DNA from: Chlamydomonas sphaeroides
Lineage: Eukaryota > Chlorophyta > Chlorophyceae > Chlamydomonadales > Chlamydomonadaceae
Assembly: GCA_001662425.1 (NCBI GenBank)
Contig: BDDC01002489.1
Coordinates: forward strand, 796 to 12,514
Length of the DNA: 11,719 nucleotides
Reading direction: 5' to 3'
A program made the translations under genes and the position numbers. Under the pieces are notes generated by a model that saw only the letters and a program-made list of their open reading frames with translations, did no database searches and was not told the origin of the DNA. Of the stretch, positions 7,601 through 11,719 are shown piece by piece. Positions within the stretch are counted from its first letter, which is position 1. The number at the start of each line of letters is the position of its first letter.

Positions 7601-10600
7601 CCGCAGACGGGCCCTAACACGGTTGAGATCACGGAGCTACCGGTGCGCAAATGGACGCAAGACTACAAGGAGTTCCTTGAGGGCATGCTGCGCCCCCAGG
7701 ACAAGGTATGTCGCTGTTGTGCCGCTGCTCCACTTGACGCGGAGCCCGACCACAGACGCGTTTTCCTGACACGCGACCAACCTTCTGCCACACCCAGGAC
7801 GAGGTACCCATAATTGCCGATTACCGTGAGCACCACTCCGACTCCAACGTGCACTTCGTGATAGAGCTGCTCCCTGGCAAGATGGAGGAGCTGACTGCCA
7901 CGCCCGGCGGCCTGGAGACCAAGTTCAAACTGCAGTCCAAGATTGCCACCAGTGCGTGCTGACGGCCGTGCGACGCCGCATGCTCTCTTGGGCTGCCGCA
8001 TCCTGGCACCCGGCATCGTGTACGACCCCGCCCTCGCTGTACCGTCCTCAGGTAACATGATGCTGTTTGACAAGGACGGCCTCATCAAGCACTACCCCAA
8101 CCCTGAGATGGTCATCGCCGAGTTCTTTGAGCTGCGCCTTGACTACTACGAGAAGCGTCGCATTGCCATGCTGCGGGTGGGGCGTGGTCACGTGCATCGG
8201 CAGCCTGCATGATGCACCGTACACATCCAACCGCTGCCGCCGCTGCCATGGCCACCGCTATCCCGGAGGCAGGGGACTTGCCTCATCGACTATATCTTCC
8301 CTCTCGTGATCTCTTCTGCTTGCTGCCATGCATTCCCAACAGGCCGCCCAGAACGACCAGGACCGCGCGGATAACCGCATGCGCTTTATCCTGGCGGTGG
8401 TGGAGGGCCGCCTGGAGGTCCGCAACCGCAAGCGCGCCGACATTGAGCGAGACCTGGACGCTCAGGGCTTCAAGCGCATGGGCAAGGCCGCTAAGCCCGG
8501 CAGCAAGGTGACGCGTGTTTTTGTAGGTGTGGTTTATCGTTGGCCAAGTCCCCTTCAGCAGGGGCGGTGCGGCACGTCAACGCGTACTCTCACCACCTGC
8601 GCCGATGACCTTCAATGCAGCTGCGCATGGAACCTATCGCGGGGGAGGAGGATGACGCCTCAGATGCCCCCACCGCGGCGGCAGCGGCCAGCGGCGCCAG
8701 CTACGACTACCTGCTGTCCATGTCAATATACAACCTGACGCGCGAGAAGATTTCAGCGTTGGAGGAGGAGGCCGCCAAGGCCAAAGAGCGCGTCGACTAC
8801 CTGGCTAGCATCAACGGCAAGATGATGTGGTCGCAGGACCTTGCCGATTTCGAGGCTGTAAGTACGGGATTGCAACCAGCCAGGGCCTCGGGACAAGAAC
8901 ATGGTGCCCGCCTGCAGGCGCCACCATTGGGCGCAGGCTTGCCATGATGCTCGCGGCATGGTTGACAGATACTCCATGGTGGTCGCATTCGTGTTGCCAG
9001 TGTCAAGACGCCCCTGCGTGGTGGCCGTTGCCGCAGGCGTACGAGCAATGGGAGGCCGAGGAGAACGCCCGCTTGGACGAATCCAAGTGCAAACAGCTGG
9101 CGGCTAAACGCGGCCGCGGCGCGGTGAGCACAACCATGTGCCGTTACTGCTGCCCGTCCGTGCACCAGGACCTAGTAATGCCATTCACATCCATTACTGA
9201 CGCAGCTTGCTTGCAGGCCGCAAAGGGCCGCGGCGCGGCAGCCGGCCGCAAAAAGGCTGCCAAGAAGGCTGGCGACTGGGATGACATGGACACCGTGTCC
9301 GATCTTGACTCGGACTTCGAGGTCAAGAAGAAGCCCGCGGCCCGTGCGCCGGCTCTCAAGCCCAAACCGGTGTCAGCCGCTGTGCCGCTGTCAGCACCCA
9401 CCGCCGCGGCAATCAAATTTGCGGCGCCAGCCGCGAAGGCCAACGCCAACGCCAACGCGGCAGCTAAGGCCACGGCTGACGTGCACAAGCCGGCAGAGGT
9501 GCTCGCACGGGCCGTGCCAGCCCGCAAGGCTGCGGCCAAGGGCGCTGCAGCTCGTCGGGTGCTTGACAGTGAGGTTGAGGAGGACAGTGATTTGAGCATG
9601 TCAGAGGGCTCTGGCGACAACGACAGCGTGGTGTCGGACGACAATTTTGAGGAGGAGAAGCCCAAGAAGGCATTCGCAAAGCGCGCGCCGGCAGCCAAGC
9701 TGGCGGCCGCGTCCCAGCCAGCGCTGGCAGCGCCGGCGCCTAAGCCAGCGCAGGCGACTGCGGCGGCGAAGCCTGCAGCGGTCGGCCGCGGCAAGCAGGA
9801 TGCCCCGTCAGTGCCGTTGCCCACCAGTTCCCAAAACAGCGAGCGCAGTCAGGACACCAGCAGCCAGCAGCCCAACCAGGCGACCGCCGGTCTGGCAGCG
9901 CGCCTTGCAGGTTCGTGACCCCTGATGCTGCCCTTGACAGTGCTTCCATGCCATGCCCTTCGCTCGCTAGGCATAGCGGATTTACAACCATTTGCTGAGG
10001 CCTGCAGCCCCGTGCCCCGTCCATGGTGCGTTTTAACTCTGTATCGACTCGCTGTTTGGCGCCAACAGGTCGCATGCAGGCACAGCTCAACCTGGGCAAG
10101 CCCACGGCAGCACCCGTGGTGGACCTCCTGGAAGACGATGACGTCAGCTCGCCGGTGCCAGGTCCCAAGACCGCAATCGGGGCCAAGGTGAGTGCCATTG
10201 CAGATGCCGTTTGGCCCCTACCACATAGCTGTCGATGACGCTGCTGGTGTTCGATGCTTGCCTTGCACACAGAAGCCGGCGGCGCCCAAGGGCCGCGGGA
10301 AGGCGGGGGGAGCGGCGGCCAAGCGCAAGGGCACGGCAAAGAAGCATGAGTCAGAGTCGGAGGCCGAGATCAAGATCAGCGACAGCGATGAGGAGACGTT
10401 TGAGCTGACCGCGCCGTCGCCCGCGGTAGCACCCAAGGTGGGGCATGCCAGGAGTTTCCAACTCAGGCACTGCCATACCCACGAGCGCGTCACCGTACCC
10501 TGGCCTTCCCTTGCCATGTGCTCATGCTCTCCGGTGATACACAACACCATCCCATTGCGCTTGCAGGGCAAGAAGGGCCGCGTCGGCCCCTCGCCGCTGG

Positions 10601-10788
10601 GCATCAAGTCGCAGGCGCGCACCGGCGCAGCCGCCGGCGCGGTGTCCATGCCGGCGGTGCCTGAGGAGCGGCCACAGCGTGCCCGCCGCACAGCCGCGGT
10701 GGTCTGCTACAAGGAGGCCAAGGTGGAGAGCGAGGAGGACGCGTCAGAGGTGCAGGACGATTCGGACTTTGAGGTTGTGTCCGACTGA
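2245..10788 (+). CDS. TOP2: DNA topoisomerase II (type IIA, ATP-dependent), complete gene with 30 exons
   Basis: The product is nuclear type IIA topoisomerase. As a homodimer it cuts one duplex through a Tyr-DNA link, passes another through using ATP, and religates; it decatenates chromosomes and relaxes supercoils. Manual splicing gives 4,836 nt of coding sequence (1,611 aa plus stop), near the 1,450-1,600 aa typical of eukaryotes. Order: ATPase (about 48-450), TOPRIM (about 470-590), winged-helix/tower/coiled-coil core (about 590-1210), disordered tail. All key residues seen are intact: E107, N111, the GRNGYGAK loop, K396, E478, the D555/D557/D559 triad and Y809. The start at 2245 is the first ATG after the in-frame stop at 2179, with A at -3 and G at +4. 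It resembles plant TOP2 more than animal TOP2 (for example VPGTYLDQ and DPWYRGF-like HPWYRGF). Introns are 19 in phase 0, 5 in phase 1 and 5 in phase 2. Twelve exons end in AAG. Exons are listed in the domain entries. The gene appears functional. Confidence 0.96.
4814..5806 (+). other. TOP2: TOP2 exons 11-14: TOPRIM metal-binding region
   Basis: Exons: 4814-4964, 5058-5157, 5291-5461 and 5617-5806 (residues about 454-657). LTEGDSAKALA supplies the catalytic Glu E478. PLRGK is split by intron 11 and restored exactly on splicing. IMTDQDHDGSHIKG supplies the metal-binding Asp residues D555, D557 and D559. EFITPIVK, KVFYTMPEYEAWK and IKYYKGLGTST follow and lead into the winged-helix domain. These residues coordinate two Mg ions for strand cleavage and religation in this family. 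Nothing is missing. Confidence 0.95.
6406..6520 (+). other. TOP2: TOP2 intron 16, non-canonical GC-AG intron
   Basis: The exon ends ...GAC ATC AAG and continues GCAAGC; the intron ends ...GTGCAG before GTT GCC CAG. Splicing there restores the conserved junction DIK/VAQL in phase 0. Reading through hits a TAG at 6412-6414, and no nearby GT gives a family-consistent join. AAG/GCAAG is the usual strong context of U2-type GC-AG introns. The other 28 introns all start with GT. Confidence 0.9.
6901..6938. repeat. 19-bp tandem duplication inside TOP2 intron 17
   Basis: GGGCGATGGCAAGAGGCAT at 6901-6919 is followed directly by GGGCGATGGCAAGAGGCAG at 6920-6938 (18 of 19 identical). It sits wholly in an intron (6811-6979), so it should not affect the protein. 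Confidence 0.9.
9217..10788 (+). other. TOP2: TOP2 exons 27-30: disordered C-terminal domain
   Basis: Exons: 9217-9910, 10069-10187, 10273-10437 and 10567-10788, including the TGA at 10786-10788 (residues 1213-1611). The tail alternates basic Lys/Ala runs (for example GRKKAAKKAG, a plausible nuclear signal) with Ser/Asp/Glu patches (VSDLDSDFEV, LDSEVEEDSDLSMSEGSGD, SDSDEETFEL), a pattern of nuclear, casein-kinase-type phosphorylated tails. The hexapeptide DSDFEV occurs at about 1243-1248 and at the extreme end (1603-1608). The last 40 residues, with RPQRARRTAAVV then CYKEAKVESEED, resemble the basic-Tyr-acidic chromatin-tether end of other TOP2 proteins. That similarity is my inference. A GCCAAC repeat encodes ANANAN near 9440. 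Confidence 0.9.
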
Positions 10789-11171
10789 GCGGCATGGATA
10801 GGCTGTTCATGCCCGTGGAAACGTGCGGCTGGATGCATGAGGCGCATGTTGATGTCGAGGTACTTGTGACTGTGCATGGCGGTGTGGGGTGCGTGCGACG
10901 TTTGGCGTCCTATAACATGCGTGCTGCGCCTTACCATGAGGGGTTTGCAAATGAATGATAGCAGGCCAGAGAAGCTTGAGGCAATGACGAAATGCTGGTG
11001 GCCACATGCTGGGGTACTACCGCCGGGTGTAGCTCGGCGCGCCTTGTAGCAGGCCAGCCCTCTTGGGCACTCCGTCCTCCGGACAGCCCGCGCGACGAAA
11101 GTGCTTGGAGCAATCAATGCCCACAAAACATCGGGTGCGGCTTGGGGCCGTCATGCCATGCGGCGGTAGTC
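10789..11171. other. 3' flank of TOP2, probable 3' UTR; no gene seen
   Basis: There are no convincing coding segments. This stretch contains no TGTAA, the usual poly(A) signal of chlorophycean algae, so either the 3' UTR is long or another signal is used. Confidence 0.5.
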
Positions 11172-11177
11172 AATAAA
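11172..11177 (+). promoter_or_regulatory. Candidate AATAAA poly(A) signal
   Basis: AATAAA lies 383 nt after the TOP2 stop codon. It is the canonical animal/plant-type signal, but many green algae prefer TGTAA, whose first copy here is much further on (11553-11557) inside a possible RNA hairpin. Neither can be confirmed without transcript ends. Confidence 0.25.
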
Positions 11178-11480
11178 TCGCACTTGTCAGACGTGCTCTG
11201 CTGCGTCCAGCACCTCCTGTGGGGCACACCGTCGACACCCTTGCAGTGGCTGCTGTGCTAGGAGTAAGCCTGCTACGGAGCTCTAAGTGCGCTCTCCTCA
11301 GGGGAAGCCACGATGTACGGGGCGCCACCTACATTAAACGTTGAAACAGGATGCAATAGTTTCACGCTTGTGGGAGCCTCTACAAAGGTCAAAGGGGGCC
11401 GGATTGAGAGATCCGAAGGTGCCGTTCGCAGCCATGATGGTCAAAGGCGGCAATTGTCATCTCCAACTCAAATTTTTGAG
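11178..11480. other. Intergenic; no recognised gene
   Basis: I see no gene. GGTCAAAGG occurs twice (11387-11395 and 11439-11447). A palindrome with 6-bp arms CTCAAA/TTTGAG lies at 11467-11480, just before the 19-bp tandem repeat. The density of short repeats and hairpins suggests a decayed mobile element. Confidence 0.4.
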
Positions 11481-11537
11481 GCTCCCCGAAGGGTATATTG
11501 CTCCCCAAGGGGATTGCCAGCCCCCGAAGTGTATCGA
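11481..11537. repeat. 19-bp tandem repeat, three diverged copies
   Basis: Copies start at 11481, 11500 and 11519 at an exact 19-bp spacing. The conserved core is GCTCCCCGAAGGG in copy 1, GCTCCCCAAGGGG in copy 2 and AGCCCCCGAAGTG in copy 3. Copy 2 contains the perfect 10-bp palindrome CCCCAAGGGG. The repeat abuts, and slightly overlaps, the tRNA-like segment that follows. Confidence 0.7.
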
Positions 11538-11590
11538 ACTCACACCCTCCACTGTAAAGGTGAAGGGACCCGTCTCCTACAGCACTGTAG
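11531..11590 (-). other. Possible tRNA-derived sequence (SINE or tRNA relic)
   Basis: On the - strand, in order: a hairpin with 6-bp arms (11590-11577), a 7-bp stem with one G-U pair and a 7-nt loop CTTTACA (11566-11546), and GTTCGATAC (11539-11531), which fits the pol III B-box/T-loop consensus GWTCRANNC. The order and spacing resemble D, anticodon and T arms. I find no matching 7-bp acceptor stem, the T stem is poor, and the first hairpin loop is too small for a D loop. It is therefore not a normal tRNA gene. A tRNA-derived SINE or relic is possible, as is chance. Confidence 0.25.
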
Positions 11591-11661
11591 ATAGACAGGA
11601 GGATAAGCGAGTGCGTTGTAGTTCCAGGGAGCCAAGCACCGCGGTTTGGTTCAGGGTTGCC

Positions 11662-11708
11662 CAATACGGCTGGCCAAGTTGCCAATACGCGTATCAATAC
11701 GTAATACG
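11662..11708. repeat. AATACG short repeat cluster
   Basis: CAATACG occurs at 11662-11668, 11683-11689 and 11695-11701, followed directly by TAATACG at 11702-11708. The spacing is irregular apart from the last 7-bp pair. It continues towards the window edge and may be part of a longer repeat. Confidence 0.5.
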
Positions 11709-11719
11709 AGCGCTGGCCC

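Larger units (their letters stand above)
5943..9123 (+). other. TOP2: TOP2 exons 15-26: winged-helix, tower and C-gate coiled-coil core
   Basis: Exons: 5943-6085, 6280-6405, 6521-6810, 6980-7090, 7198-7239, 7371-7455, 7607-7705, 7798-7951, 8052-8176, 8343-8507, 8621-8857 and 9037-9123 (residues about 658-1212). LAFSKKRVDDRKQWL and DGLKPGQRKIL are winged-helix landmarks. GQFGTRLQGGKDAASARYIYT contains the active-site R808-Y809 at about 6704-6709. GADGIGTGWSTTIPNY holds the DNA-intercalating Ile (I868). ITELPVRKWTQDYKEF belongs to the tower. FFELRLDYYEKR, NRMRFILAVVEGRL and the charged helix LTREKISALEEEAAKAKERV form the C-gate coiled coil. The Pro usually before Arg-Tyr in animals is Ala here, as in yeast and plants. 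Exon 19 is only 42 nt. Confidence 0.95.

Noticed and set aside
2245..10788. TOP2 as a pseudogene, because the raw sequence has many in-frame stops between coding pieces
   Set aside because: Every stop falls in a segment bounded by GT/GC and AG that splices in phase. The joined product keeps all catalytic residues and family length.
11531..11590. Functional tRNA gene on the - strand
   Set aside because: There is no pairing acceptor stem, the T stem is weak, the first hairpin loop is too small for a D loop, and the apparent anticodon would be UUA, reading a stop codon. Kept only as a possible tRNA-derived relic.
11389..11697. - strand open frame of 102 codons in the 3' flank
   Set aside because: It translates the 19-bp tandem repeat and the tRNA-like hairpins, has no recognised domain, and shows no splice or codon signal of a gene.

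Overview
The window looks like nuclear DNA from a green alga, most likely a chlorophyte. One gene fills 2245-10788 on the + strand. Its GC-rich coding sequence is cut into 30 exons by 29 short introns (75-212 nt, mean about 128). The spliced product matches DNA topoisomerase II of the plant lineage from end to end. A decayed Fanzor (eukaryotic TnpB-like) gene upstream fits this, since Fanzors are frequent in green algal genomes. I assign no species.

Layout: (1) 1-767 has no supportable gene. It is dominated by a short repeat family built on the heptamer CGGAGAC: four copies at 138-170, and a cluster of 15 GGAGAC/GTCTCC hexamers in both orientations at 373-572 with several near-perfect hairpins. 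(2) About 768-1398 on the - strand, possibly to 1645, holds the C-terminal remains of a Fanzor/TnpB-type RuvC nuclease in at least three exons. The splice sites still look usable, but the catalytic Asp, one zinc Cys and the reading frame are damaged. (3) 1646-2244 is the intergenic/5' flank of TOP2, with no recognised element. (4) 2245-10788 is TOP2, 1,611 aa, with an intact ATPase, TOPRIM, catalytic Tyr core and an acidic/basic disordered C-terminal domain. One intron (16) is GC-AG. (5) 10789-11719 is 3' flank, with candidate poly(A) signals, a 3-copy 19-bp tandem repeat, a possible tRNA-derived (SINE-like) sequence on the - strand, and a small AATACG repeat cluster.

The TOP2 model rests on my manual splicing. 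Every exon joins in frame and every join restores a conserved family motif, so I trust the internal structure. The UTR limits, promoter and poly(A) site are not determined. The observations most worth a second look are the Fanzor relic next to the TOP2 promoter and the CGGAGAC hairpin cluster. I found no complete unknown multi-gene system.
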